Shown: in pieces, positions 1 through 9,324 of the stretch
Numbering within the stretch: position 1 is the stretch's first letter
Layout: each line of letters begins with the position of its first letter
Assembly: GCF_900110245.1 (NCBI RefSeq)
Contig: NZ_FOCZ01000002.1
Coordinates: 744,001-808,000, forward strand
DNA length: 64,000 nt
Direction: 5' to 3'
DNA from: Niastella yeongjuensis
Lineage (GTDB): Bacteria; Bacteroidota; Bacteroidia; Chitinophagales; Chitinophagaceae
Translations under genes and position numbers: made by a program
The notes under the pieces: model-generated
Database searches by the model: none
Seen by the model: only the letters and a program-made list of their open reading frames with translations
Told to the model about the DNA's origin: nothing

Positions 1-629
1 TTGGTTACAACTGGGTGGTGATCCGTTTCTCCGATGTACTTCTGATGTATGCAGAAGCCGATAATGAAATAAACGGCGGTCCATCGGCAGCGGCTATCAA
101 AGCGCTTGAAGATGTTCGAAAAAGAGCATACCGCGGTAATGTAGGTTCAATTGGTACTACGCCAACAGATAAAACTGGTTTCTTTAATGCAGTAGCCAAT
201 GAACGCTATCTTGAATTTGGCCATGAAGGTATTCGCAAATATGATCTGTTGCGCTGGAACCTGTTGTCCGCAAAACTGATAGAAGCAAGAGCGAAAATTG
301 AACAGATCAGAACAGGTACTGGTCCTTATACCTATGTACCGGATTCTGTTTACTGGAAGAACAATGGCGAGGAAATACAAATTTACGGGGGCACTAATCC
401 GGCTGCGAATGCACAACCATTCTGGCGACCGAAGCAAACACCGCCAGCCGGTAGTGGCTATACGGCGCTGGCCTGGCGGGCCAATCTATCGCAGAATATT
501 ATCGACAGTAAACCAATAGGTGCGGGCGTAGGCTATCTCTTTGTTGCCGGTAAAAGTGAATTGTTTCCCTTCGATCAGGCAACTATAGATTCCTATCAGG
601 GAAGGTTGGTGCAGAATCCAAATTATTAA
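1..629 (+). CDS. SusD-family lipoprotein, C-terminal part (cut by window edge)
   Basis: The reading frame is open from base 3 and ends with TAA at 627-629, so this is the last ~208 residues of a gene that starts before the window. The stretch RFSDVLLMYAEADNEI, followed by FGHEGIRKYDLLRWNLL, is the typical SusD C-terminal signature. These proteins are surface glycan-binding lipoproteins that cap a SusC transporter. The segment closely resembles the matching part of the SusD at 4214-6043 (shared RF-D-LLMYAEADNEIN, GTTPTDK-GFFNA, EGIRKYDL-RWNLL), which suggests a tandem susCD duplication. A strong terminator follows, so this gene ends its own transcription unit. The N-terminus and lipobox cannot be seen. 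Confidence 0.92.
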   Translation, partial: GYNWVVIRFSDVLLMYAEADNEINGGPSAAAIKALEDVRKRAYRGNVGSIGTTPTDKTGFFNAVANERYLEFGHEGIRKYDLLRWNLLSAKLIEARAKIEQIRTGTGPYTYVPDSVYWKNNGEEIQIYGGTNPAANAQPFWRPKQTPPAGSGYTALAWRANLSQNIIDSKPIGAGVGYLFVAGKSELFPFDQATIDSYQGRLVQNPNY

Positions 630-682
630 AAGGCTAAAGGCCTTAAGCTGAATGTGTAACGCTTAACGATCAACGCATATTC

Positions 683-714
683 AAAGCCCCTGATGAATAT
701 CATCAGGGGCTTTT
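683..714 (+). terminator. Rho-independent terminator after first susD
   Basis: A perfect stem of about 13 bp (AAGCCCCTGATG / CATCAGGGGCTT) with loop AATAT is followed by a short T run. It lies 54 bases after the stop codon and separates this susD from the next susC. Confidence 0.85.
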
Positions 715-965
715 GAATTTCCCGAGCTTCCCATTGCTTTGCCTGCCGGAGCAAAAGGCAATGAGCCCTCCTTACGCTAAGGCTCCGGCGGGCGAAGCCG
801 GGAACGATTGCATAGAAAAATGCATGGGGAAACTACCATTTTAAAAAATACCTCACTATCATTGAGATTGGAACCAGTTTCCATACGATTGCTATTTAAC
901 TAATATATACAAGCAAAAGCCTAAACGAGTGTCCTGTATATATAACCCCAAAACGAAACCGCCAT
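715..965 (+). other. Gene-free leader with REP-like inverted repeat
   Basis: No gene is seen here. Bases 741-752 (GCCTGCCGGAGC) and 782-793 (GCTCCGGCGGGC) form GC-rich arms of an imperfect hairpin whose outer parts (721-735 and 794-805) also pair partly. The stretch 840-965 before susC is AT-rich and presumably carries its promoter, but I could not place a convincing TAnnTTTG box. Confidence 0.5.
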
Positions 966-3900
966 ATGACCACAAGAATTACGTTTGTAGTCCTATCCCT
1001 CATTTTGCCCATTTTTCTATTCGCACAATCAAGACAAATTAAAGGAGCAGTCACCGATGACAAAGGTTCGCCTCTTTCCGGTGTAAGTGTGTTGGTAAAA
1101 GGCACACACAATGGTTCCACAACCGATGGTACCGGTAAATTTATTTTTACCGTTCCCGGAGAATCGGGAAAAGTGACGTTGGTATTCAGCTACCTGGGTT
1201 ATAAACAGCTGGAGACTACTGCCGACGGCATCAATTCCATTACCATTCAACTGCAAAAAGAAGACAACAGTCTTGAAGATGTAGTGGTGATCGGTTATGG
1301 TACTGCCAAGAAAAAAGACCTGACCGGTTCTGTTTCTTCCGTAACGTCAAAAGACCTGAAAGATGTACCGGTAAACAGTGTGGCTGAAGCATTGGCCGGC
1401 CGCCTGGCAGGTGTACAGGTAAGCACTACTGAAGGCCGGCCCGGTGCCGACATTTTGATACGGGTGCGTGGCGGCGGCTCCATTTCACAGGACAACTCAC
1501 CCCTGTACATTGTAGATGGTATTCCACTCGAGAATGCGCTCTCCATCATTTCACCACAGGAAATTGAAAGCATAAACGTGCTGAAGGATGCGGCTTCAAC
1601 AGCGGTGTATGGAGCCCGTGGCGCCAATGGCGTGGTAGTGATCACCACCAAGGGCGGAAGGGATATGAAAACCCGCGTAACCTATGATGGTTATGCCGGG
1701 GTGCGCAAGATCGTAAACAAGCTGGATGTAATGAACCCGTATGAGTTTATCATGTATCAATACCAGCGTTACAATGGCAGTGCCGATGACCGTACTGCAT
1801 TTGAAAAAACATATGGCCGCTGGGAAGATCTGGATATATATAAGAACATGCCATTTACCGACTGGCAGGATGAAGTGTTTGGCCGTAATGCGATGAACAA
1901 TACCCATGTGGTTGGCGTAACAGGCGGTTCAAAAGCTTCTACCTTTAACTTAACGCTCAGTAATACAAAAGAAGATGGCATCATGCTGGAATCGGGTTTC
2001 AAAAGGACCCTGGCTTCTTTTAAATTCGATCACCGCGCCACAGATAAATTACGCATGGGCTTTAACGCGCGCTACAGCCGTCAGCGTGTTGATGGCGTAG
2101 GTACATCAAGTACCGGTTCGCAGGGCACCAACCGCTTGCGCAATGCAGTAAGGTATAAACCATTTATAGCCCCCGGTGAAGAAGGCAATAACACAGTAGA
2201 TGAGTTTGATCCGAATTACAACACGCTTACCAACCTTACTAACCCGGTGATGCTGGCGCATAACGAGTTGAAATACGATTATCGCAACGATGTATATGTA
2301 AATGGTTACTTCAGTTATGATATCATCCCTGGTCTTACAGCCAAAACGGTAATAGGGGTTACCGGGGGCAATGCCAGAACAAATATTTACAACGGAGCAG
2401 TGACCAGCGTAGCGCGTTCAAACGCCAATATGCCTGTGGTGAATCTCAACACCGGCGACAATTTTACCCTCACCAACTCCAACACCATTACGTATACCAA
2501 AGCCATCAATGATCACAAGTTTGATGTACTGGCTGGACAGGAAACGTATCAAACCAAATCAAATACGTTTAACAGCACCGTAAAATGGATCCCTGTTGAC
2601 CTTACGGTTGATCAGGCATTCCAGGGTATTCAAAAAGCAATGCCGCCATCAGGAGGCATTCAGGACCCGCCCACTACTTCACAAAACGAAACCCGCCTGG
2701 TCTCTTATTTCGGCCGGGCCAACTATTATTATAAGAACAAATTCTATGTAACAGGTACGTTGCGGTACGATGGTTCCAATAAATTCCTGTATAAAAACGC
2801 ATTTGGCGCATTCCCCGCAGCAGCTGCAGCCTGGACCATTTCGCAGGAACCCTTTATGCAGAACTTTTCTGCCATTACTTTCCTGAAGTTAAGGGCCAGT
2901 ATAGGTACATCGGGTAACAACCGCATCGACAACGATCTTTTCAGAACTACATTCGGAACCAATACCAGCAGTTACGCATTTGAAGAAGCTGTAACTCCGG
3001 GGTTGGCACCGCCTGCCCTGGCCAATCCCGGATTGAAATGGGAAACAACCATTTCCCGAAACGTGGGGCTTGACTTTACCATTTTGCGTAACCGTATTAA
3101 TGGCTCTATCGATTATTATTACAACAATACCCGCGACCTGCTGCTGAGTGTGAAAGTACCCGTTACCAGCGGTTATACAGATCAGATCCAGAACGTGGGT
3201 AAAACCCGTAATACCGGTGTTGAACTGCAATTGAACAGCACCATCATGAATACCAAAGATTTCAGCTGGAATGCGGCCTTTAATATTTCGACGAACAAAA
3301 ATACCATTATAAGCCTGGGGAACTATCCATTGGGCAATCCACTGAATTCATACCTGGTGAGATCCGGCTGGGTGAACGACATGTATGATTTTAAAGTAGA
3401 AGTGGGCAAACCGATCGGCCAGTTTTATGGTTATGTGACCGATGGGTTTTATACACCTGATGATTTTGATTATAACTCCTCCACCAAAGCTTATACTTTA
3501 AAAGCCGGGGTACCCAATAGCAGTGGAGCTGCATTGGGTAACCGCAATCCGCAGCCTGGTGATCTGAAGCTAAAAAAATTATCCGATTCAAAAGATTCCC
3601 TCATCGGGGAAAGTGACAAAACTGTATTGGGCAATGCCCAACCCAGGTTCTATGGCGGGTTGAACCAGCAGTTTACTTACAAAGGCTTCGATCTGAGCGT
3701 TTTTGTAAACTGGTCGGTTGGTAATAAAGAATACAATGCCAACAAACTGGAGTTTACCACTACTTTCCAGTATAAAGACAATAACATGCTGTCGCTTATG
3801 AACGACCGGTATAAATTGTTTGATGAGAATGGTCAACGGGTAACCGATCCGGCTACGTTAAATGAAATGAATGTGAATGCCAAATACTGGACGCCTTCAT

Positions 3901-4187
3901 TAGGTAATTACTTCCTGCATTCCTTCGCCATTGAAGATGCTTCTTTTCTGCGGATCAGTAACCTTACGTTTGGGTATTCGCTGCCGCAGAGCCTGTTGAA
4001 CAAAACAAAAGTGTTTACCCGCTTCAGGGTGTATGCAACGGTGAATAACCTGTACACATTTACAAAATATACCGGGTACGATCCGGAAGCCAATACCCGG
4101 CGCAGCAACCCGCTTACCCCGGGTATCGATTATGCGGCCTATCCCCGCAGCCGGTTCTTCCTCGCTGGTGTAAACGTTGGTTTTTAA
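966..4187 (+). CDS. SusC-type TonB-dependent outer-membrane transporter
   Basis: The 1073-residue product begins with a signal peptide (residues 1-20, ending LFA). A carboxypeptidase-regulatory-like domain follows (about 24-105, starting IKGAVTDDKGSPLSGVSV). The plug then begins at EDVVVIGYGTAKKKDLTGS and contains LYIVDGIPL and STAVYGARGANGVVVITTK, the hallmark strings of SusC plugs. The remainder is a TonB-dependent beta-barrel ending in a C-terminal Phe (GVNVGF). There is no STN domain, so unlike the second SusC (15914) it probably does not signal to a FecR/ECF pair. It is followed 26 bases later by its SusD partner. From the locus context it likely imports pectin-derived oligosaccharides (inference). 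Confidence 0.97.
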   Translation: MTTRITFVVLSLILPIFLFAQSRQIKGAVTDDKGSPLSGVSVLVKGTHNGSTTDGTGKFIFTVPGESGKVTLVFSYLGYKQLETTADGINSITIQLQKEDNSLEDVVVIGYGTAKKKDLTGSVSSVTSKDLKDVPVNSVAEALAGRLAGVQVSTTEGRPGADILIRVRGGGSISQDNSPLYIVDGIPLENALSIISPQEIESINVLKDAASTAVYGARGANGVVVITTKGGRDMKTRVTYDGYAGVRKIVNKLDVMNPYEFIMYQYQRYNGSADDRTAFEKTYGRWEDLDIYKNMPFTDWQDEVFGRNAMNNTHVVGVTGGSKASTFNLTLSNTKEDGIMLESGFKRTLASFKFDHRATDKLRMGFNARYSRQRVDGVGTSSTGSQGTNRLRNAVRYKPFIAPGEEGNNTVDEFDPNYNTLTNLTNPVMLAHNELKYDYRNDVYVNGYFSYDIIPGLTAKTVIGVTGGNARTNIYNGAVTSVARSNANMPVVNLNTGDNFTLTNSNTITYTKAINDHKFDVLAGQETYQTKSNTFNSTVKWIPVDLTVDQAFQGIQKAMPPSGGIQDPPTTSQNETRLVSYFGRANYYYKNKFYVTGTLRYDGSNKFLYKNAFGAFPAAAAAWTISQEPFMQNFSAITFLKLRASIGTSGNNRIDNDLFRTTFGTNTSSYAFEEAVTPGLAPPALANPGLKWETTISRNVGLDFTILRNRINGSIDYYYNNTRDLLLSVKVPVTSGYTDQIQNVGKTRNTGVELQLNSTIMNTKDFSWNAAFNISTNKNTIISLGNYPLGNPLNSYLVRSGWVNDMYDFKVEVGKPIGQFYGYVTDGFYTPDDFDYNSSTKAYTLKAGVPNSSGAALGNRNPQPGDLKLKKLSDSKDSLIGESDKTVLGNAQPRFYGGLNQQFTYKGFDLSVFVNWSVGNKEYNANKLEFTTTFQYKDNNMLSLMNDRYKLFDENGQRVTDPATLNEMNVNAKYWTPSLGNYFLHSFAIEDASFLRISNLTFGYSLPQSLLNKTKVFTRFRVYATVNNLYTFTKYTGYDPEANTRRSNPLTPGIDYAAYPRSRFFLAGVNVGF

Positions 4188-4213
4188 TAGGAAAGCATTT
4201 AAAAATTGTACAG

Positions 4214-6043
4214 ATGAAAAAGAATACTATCAATATATTATTTGCTGTAGCCCTCGTTGGTTTATTTACAGGATCCTGTAAAAAATATCTGAATACCGAT
4301 TCGCCCTCAGTACTAACACAGGAATCTATATTCAGCAGTGTATCGAACATGAACTCTGCCGTTATTGGTATTTATGCCATGCTGATCGGCGATAACGGGT
4401 ATGGCAGCCGTATTGCTACTTTGTTCCCCCAGTCGGCAGATGATATGAAAACCTCTGGCGACTATAATGCCAACGATCGCCGGGGTATCAGTACTTATGG
4501 CGCAACCTCCGACAACGCTGACCTGAAAGAACCTTTCAACCAGTTGTTCAAGGGTATTGAGCGGGCCAATATCTGTATCAAGTATATTCCCAAATCAGAC
4601 TTGTATGCAAATGGTACCGATGTGCAAAAAGCCACTCTGCAAAAGTTATTGGGCGAGGCGTTAACACTCAGGGCGCAATTCTTTTATGAAGCCATCCGCA
4701 ACTGGGGCGATATGCCGGCCCAGTTTGAACCTTCTGCAGATGTGCCCAATTTATATTTGCCAAGGGTAAGTACCGATACGTTGTATGACGTATTGTTAGA
4801 AGATCTTAGACTGGCGGCTGAATATGTTCCCTGGCGCACGCAATCCCCCGACCAGAACCTGCGGTTAACGAAAGGAGCCGTAAAAGGATTAAGAGCCAGG
4901 ATTGCGTTGGCACGCGGTGGTTACTCCCTGCGCGGCGATACCCATAAAAATGAACGGCGCGCTGATTATAAAAAGTACTATCAGATCGCCTATGATGAGT
5001 GTAAGGACATCATGGCGCATCCCGAACAACACTCGCTGAACCCCGTTTATGAAAACATTTTTAAAACCCTGCATACTGCTGCCCGCCTCGATGATGCGCA
5101 TGAGCTGATATTTGAGATAGGCGCTTATGGCAGTAACGCTTCTACAGACAGCAAACTGGGGTATTACAACGGCCTTCGCCATGATGCCAAATCAAGGTTC
5201 GGCGGTGGTGGCGGTGGTATCAATATCATCCCTACTTATTTCTACGAGTTTGACTCCATTGGGGATTGCCGCCGCGATGTGACCATCAACGTTTTTGAAA
5301 TTGATTCAAACAGCAAAAAGTGGATGAACCCTGCCGGTACTATGACCGATGGTAAGTTCAGAAGATCATGGACCACCATTTCGGGTCCTTCACAAAACCT
5401 GGCAATCAACTGGCCTATTCTGCGCTTTGCCGATATCTTATTGATGTATGCCGAAGCCGACAATGAGATCAACAACGGTCCATCGGCCGATGCCATCACT
5501 GCTTATGAACGCGTAAGAAGACGTGCCTTTGTTGGTTTTGAAAGCCGTATGGGCACAACCCCCACGGACAAAGATGGGTTCTTTAATGCCATTGTACAGG
5601 AACGTCTGCTGGAATTTGGTGGCGAGGGCATTCGTAAATACGATCTCATCCGCTGGAATTTATTGGGCTCCAGGATCGAAGAAACAAAGACCAAATTACG
5701 CGACTTCATGAATGGAGTAGGGCGTTATGCCAGTTTACCCCTGTATGTATATACCAAACCGGCCAATTACAACCTGGTAAGTTCAACAGAAGAAGTGAAG
5801 ACACTTGATTTCAATGGCGGTATGCCTATTTCACAGGCCCTGTTCACCCCCGGTATAGGAAAAAGTGATCCCCCTTCCGGTTACACTACCAAAAACTGGC
5901 GCACTGCGGTAAATGAAGATTACATCACCGGTAATTTAAAAGGGTATGCACGGTATTTTGAGGCAGAGAAAAAGGAATTGATGCCCATACCCAACACGTC
6001 AACAGGTACCAACTACAACATGGCGCAAAACTGGGGTTACTAA
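4214..6043 (+). CDS. SusD-family outer-membrane lipoprotein
   Basis: 609 residues with a lipoprotein signal peptide: lipobox FTGSC with Cys22 as the anchored residue. The N-terminal helical repeat region includes LGEALTLRAQFFYEAIRNWGDMP, the typical SusD TPR-like segment. The C-terminal region has RFADILLMYAEADNEI and EGIRKYDLIRWNLL. SusD proteins sit on the cell surface, bind the glycan and act as the lid of the SusC barrel. The gene directly follows its SusC and is probably co-transcribed with it and with the lipoprotein gene at 6079. It is similar to the partial SusD at the left edge, which points to duplicated transporter pairs of related specificity. Confidence 0.97.
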   Translation: MKKNTINILFAVALVGLFTGSCKKYLNTDSPSVLTQESIFSSVSNMNSAVIGIYAMLIGDNGYGSRIATLFPQSADDMKTSGDYNANDRRGISTYGATSDNADLKEPFNQLFKGIERANICIKYIPKSDLYANGTDVQKATLQKLLGEALTLRAQFFYEAIRNWGDMPAQFEPSADVPNLYLPRVSTDTLYDVLLEDLRLAAEYVPWRTQSPDQNLRLTKGAVKGLRARIALARGGYSLRGDTHKNERRADYKKYYQIAYDECKDIMAHPEQHSLNPVYENIFKTLHTAARLDDAHELIFEIGAYGSNASTDSKLGYYNGLRHDAKSRFGGGGGGINIIPTYFYEFDSIGDCRRDVTINVFEIDSNSKKWMNPAGTMTDGKFRRSWTTISGPSQNLAINWPILRFADILLMYAEADNEINNGPSADAITAYERVRRRAFVGFESRMGTTPTDKDGFFNAIVQERLLEFGGEGIRKYDLIRWNLLGSRIEETKTKLRDFMNGVGRYASLPLYVYTKPANYNLVSSTEEVKTLDFNGGMPISQALFTPGIGKSDPPSGYTTKNWRTAVNEDYITGNLKGYARYFEAEKKELMPIPNTSTGTNYNMAQNWGY

Positions 6044-6078
6044 TAACACACCTTAAACCGTGATAAAAAACTATTGAA

Positions 6079-7692
6079 ATGAATAACTCATCATACAATT
6101 TAATAAAGTTGATTGTTCCGGTGCTTTTGTTTGCACAGGCAATCAGCTCCTGCAAAAAAGAGAAAGATGCCAGCAACGAACTGGTCCGTCAGTTTATGCC
6201 CATCGATATTTCTGTAACCGCCGGCGATACCATAGCAACCCTTTCCTGGCGCCCAGCCTTATTTACTTCAGGTAAAGAGGTGGAATATACATTGGAGTTG
6301 TCGCGCGACTCCCTGTTTTCGGCAGCCCCTGAATTTGCAATAAATACAAAAAATACCCAGGTAACTGTAAACGACCGGCAACTGGCGGTAAGACAAAAAT
6401 ACTATGGGCGGATAAAAACACTGGCTTACGGAAACAGTGAAGAATCTCATTGGTACCACAGCAGTGGCATGACCCCGCTCAGAGGTGAACAGTACTTCAG
6501 ACCGTTTTTTGATGGGGAGCTTACGGAAGACAAAGTTACACTCAGGTGGCTGGTGAATCCCGGTGTTACTAAAATAACGCTTACACCTGCTACCGGTTCT
6601 CCCATAGAGGTGAATCTGGATGCAACAGACAAGGCTGCAGGTATAAAAACCATTGCGGGGCTATTGCCAAAAACATCCTACGATGCGGCTATTTTTGTTG
6701 GGCCGGCGCAAAAGGGATATTTGTCTTTTACCACATTTGCCGGTACGCCAACCGGGCCTAATGTAATACAGGTACAGCCAACCGACGACCTGGCTGCTAT
6801 GTTAAAGACTCCGGTTGCACCTGGAACTATATTTGTTTTACAGCAGGGAACAAAATATAACAGCAATTCGACGTTTTTGCTGCCAGACAATGCCTCCTTT
6901 ACCATTTGGGGACAGCCAGGACCACAGCGGCCCGTCATTTCTTTCAGCCAGGTAACCCTGCCCGTTAATGGTGGCGGCCTTATAAAATTCGAAAACCTCG
7001 ATGTTACCGGTTATCAGAATGGGGATCCCGCACTGACCAAAAGAAGCTATTTCTTCAACCAGGGTACAACAACTACTACAGCTGAGATCAATTTTGAGAA
7101 TTGTATTATCCATAATATGGTTAACACTCCGATACGGTTACAGGGAGCCAATCCAATCAATATTGAGAAATTGACAGTAAATAAATGTATTGTATATGAT
7201 GTAGGGAACGGAGGCAACTATGCCTTTATTCACAATGGTGCTTCTGCTGGTAAGTTTAATAATATTGTTGTTACAAACAGTACTTTTTATAATATAGGCT
7301 ATTGTGTGATCAATATGGTCACTACTATAAATTCTGCATCGGCTCAGGTGGACAATAATACATTTTATAATACCACCGGCGATAAACGCTATTTGATAGA
7401 TTATAACACTTTCACTATTACAGGTGCTTTCTCGTTTGCCAATAATGTAATAGGCAAAACAGTCTTACCTACCGCGGCAGGTGATATTCGCTCAGTAACG
7501 GCCCCATCAGTAGGCCAGAATACCTATAAAACAACTGATGCGGTATTTACGGGTACCCCACTTTCAAGTATCATTAATTCCGGTATAACCAGTAATGACC
7601 TATTTGTAGATCCCGCCGCGGGTAATTTCATCTTTAAGGATGTGAATTTTACGGGCAGGTCCAGCAGCGGTGACCCCAGGTGGAGATATTAA
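6079..7692 (+). CDS. Surface lipoprotein with FnIII-like and beta-helix (DUF4957/DUF5123-type) domains
   Basis: 537 residues with a lipoprotein signal peptide (ISSC, Cys25). Residues ~38-130 look like a fibronectin-III-like domain (DTIATLSWRPALFTSGKEVEYTLELS), and a second beta-sandwich may cover ~135-215. From about residue 225 the sequence has a repetitive, Asn/Val/Ile-rich right-handed beta-helix character (FENLDVTGYQNG, FENCIIHNM, VNKCIVYDVGNGG, VTNSTFYNIGY). This matches the DUF4957/DUF5123 type often found beside pectin SusCD pairs in Bacteroidota. I see no clear polysaccharide-lyase active site, so binding pectin at the cell surface is more likely than cleaving it. Lyase activity cannot be excluded from sequence alone. 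It follows susD by 35 bases in the same direction. Confidence 0.8.
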   Translation: MNNSSYNLIKLIVPVLLFAQAISSCKKEKDASNELVRQFMPIDISVTAGDTIATLSWRPALFTSGKEVEYTLELSRDSLFSAAPEFAINTKNTQVTVNDRQLAVRQKYYGRIKTLAYGNSEESHWYHSSGMTPLRGEQYFRPFFDGELTEDKVTLRWLVNPGVTKITLTPATGSPIEVNLDATDKAAGIKTIAGLLPKTSYDAAIFVGPAQKGYLSFTTFAGTPTGPNVIQVQPTDDLAAMLKTPVAPGTIFVLQQGTKYNSNSTFLLPDNASFTIWGQPGPQRPVISFSQVTLPVNGGGLIKFENLDVTGYQNGDPALTKRSYFFNQGTTTTTAEINFENCIIHNMVNTPIRLQGANPINIEKLTVNKCIVYDVGNGGNYAFIHNGASAGKFNNIVVTNSTFYNIGYCVINMVTTINSASAQVDNNTFYNTTGDKRYLIDYNTFTITGAFSFANNVIGKTVLPTAAGDIRSVTAPSVGQNTYKTTDAVFTGTPLSSIINSGITSNDLFVDPAAGNFIFKDVNFTGRSSSGDPRWRY

Positions 7693-7750
7693 CAATTGAA
7701 AAATACCAGGACTGGTATTTTTGGTGCAGTTTTGTAAGAACTATTTGCGT

Positions 7751-9139
7751 ATGATAAAGAGAATAAATGTTATTGGTACAGTTTTTTGTTGTTTATCCAT
7801 GTTTTTTTCAGCCAAAGCACAAACCATTGCTTTCCCGGGTGCAGAAGGGTATGGTCAGTATACTACTGGCGGCCGGGGCGGAAAAGTGTATGTGGTGACC
7901 ACCCTCGATGATAATGGCCCCGGAAGTTTACGGAATGCAGTGGAAGCAAATGAACCGCGTGTGGTGGTATTTGCCATTTCAGGTACCATTCATTTACAAT
8001 CGAAACTGGAAATAAAAGGAAACATAACCATTGCCGGGCAGTCGGCGCCCGGCGATGGTATTTGTCTGGCCGATTACTCAGTGGGTTTGGCTGGTGATAA
8101 CATCATTGTGCGGTACCTGCGGTGCCGGATGGGTGATAAAAACCAGCGCGGCGGTATGGTCGATGGCAATGGGGGCGACGACGCTTTTGGCGGCACCCGG
8201 CACAAGAATATTATTGTGGACCATTGCTCAGTAAGCTGGAGCACGGATGAGGTTTTCTCGGTGTACAATGGCGACAGTACCACCTTGCAATGGAACCTTA
8301 TTGCGGAACCATTGAATTACAGTTACCATTTTGAAAAGGGCGATAAAGATTACGAGCACCATGGTTATGGTGGCATCTGGGGTGGCAAACATTTATCGGG
8401 CCACCACAATTTGTTTGCCCATTGCAACAGCCGCAATCCCCGGTTCAATGGCAATCGCCAGGGTATCGAAGAGAAGGTTGATTTTCGTAACAATGTGATC
8501 TACGACTGGGGTATTAACAGCGCCTATGCCGGTGAAGGCGGCACATACAATATGGTTAACAATTACTATCGCTACGGTCCCAATACCAATAAGAATGTAA
8601 TGTACCGGATAGTGAACCCCTGGCGGAATACCAAATTGCCCTATGGGAAATATTTTTTAGAAGGGAATTTTATGGATGGTTCAACTGAAGTGACCAATAA
8701 CAACTGGCAGGGCGTTTTTTTGGGTGAAAAGGAGGGCGATGATCCGGCCCTGGCAAAAGCCGAAGCGCCTTTTGTAGCTATGCCCGTCACCACCCAAAAA
8801 GCCAAAGAAGCCTATGAGTTGGTGTTGAAGCAGGTGGGTTGTAGTTTAAAAAGAGATACCCTCGACGCGCGGATCGTCAATGAGGTAAAAAAACGCGGCG
8901 GTAGCTTTGTCGATGTACAGGGCCATTACGCACATGGAACAGCATTTGAATCCACTGTAAACGCATGGCCGGCGTTGAAGTCATTACCTGCGGTACCTGA
9001 TAAAGATCAGGATGGCATGCCCGATGCATGGGAAACAAAACATGCATTGAATCCTGCAGATGCCGGCGATGCATCGGCTTATAAACTGGATAAAAATTAT
9101 ACGAACATAGAGGTGTATTTGAATGGGTTGGTTAAGTAG
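7751..9139 (+). CDS. Pectate lyase, PL1 family, secreted
   Basis: The start is taken as the ATG at 7751, which opens directly into a signal peptide (MIKRINVIGTVFCC...AKAQ). An upstream TTG at 7721 would add ten implausible residues. The 462-residue protein begins its mature part with AFPGAEGYGQYTTGGRGGKVYVVTTLDDNG, the typical start of Bacteroidota PL1 lyases. It continues with the parallel beta-helix landmarks NIIVRYLRCR, IIVDHCSVSWSTDEVFS and SRNPRFNG. The last ~50 residues (DKDQDGMPDAWE, LNPAD) form a calcium-binding thrombospondin-3-like tail. The enzyme cleaves de-esterified homogalacturonan by beta-elimination, giving 4,5-unsaturated oligogalacturonides. It is one of two backbone-cutting enzymes in the locus, with the GH28. 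Confidence 0.93.
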   Translation: MIKRINVIGTVFCCLSMFFSAKAQTIAFPGAEGYGQYTTGGRGGKVYVVTTLDDNGPGSLRNAVEANEPRVVVFAISGTIHLQSKLEIKGNITIAGQSAPGDGICLADYSVGLAGDNIIVRYLRCRMGDKNQRGGMVDGNGGDDAFGGTRHKNIIVDHCSVSWSTDEVFSVYNGDSTTLQWNLIAEPLNYSYHFEKGDKDYEHHGYGGIWGGKHLSGHHNLFAHCNSRNPRFNGNRQGIEEKVDFRNNVIYDWGINSAYAGEGGTYNMVNNYYRYGPNTNKNVMYRIVNPWRNTKLPYGKYFLEGNFMDGSTEVTNNNWQGVFLGEKEGDDPALAKAEAPFVAMPVTTQKAKEAYELVLKQVGCSLKRDTLDARIVNEVKKRGGSFVDVQGHYAHGTAFESTVNAWPALKSLPAVPDKDQDGMPDAWETKHALNPADAGDASAYKLDKNYTNIEVYLNGLVK

Positions 9140-9140
9140 G

Positions 9141-9196
9141 GTTGACAAGTTGACAAGTTAACAAGTTGACAAGTTAACAAGTTAACAGGTTGACGG
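9141..9196 (+). repeat. 8-bp tandem repeat GTT(G/A)ACAA
   Basis: Seven consecutive 8-bp units (GTTGACAA or GTTAACAA, the last two slightly changed) start two bases after the pectate lyase stop codon. Related strings occur at 12116-12140, 45064-45095 and 49020-49045, so this is a dispersed family and not a lone microsatellite. Confidence 0.85.
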
Positions 9197-9224
9197 GGTT
9201 TATAGGGTTGACAGGGTTGATAGC

Positions 9225-9300
9225 GAGGTTGTATTTCTCTCTGCCCTCTGCCCTCTGCCCTCTGCCTTCTGCCCTTTGCCCTTTGCCCTTTCTTTGCCCT
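9225..9300 (+). repeat. Polypyrimidine dispersed repeat, 7-bp units CTCTGCC/CTTTGCC
   Basis: About nine 7-bp units (CTCTGCC, CTTCTGCC, CTTTGCC) precede the acetylesterase gene. Bases 9225-9245 match 14565-14585 on the opposite strand exactly over 21 bases, including non-repetitive flank (GAGGTTGTATTTC), so the copies are genuine dispersed repeats. Other copies are at 10071-10092, 12177-12227, 46474-46502 and 52344-52357, with a variant at 62143-62190. Confidence 0.85.
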
Positions 9301-9324
9301 GTTGAAATCACAAAATAAACAAAG

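Noticed and set aside
9141-9300. CRISPR-like tandem repeat
   Set aside because: Units are only 7-8 bp with no unique spacers and no cas genes nearby, so this is a simple or dispersed repeat.
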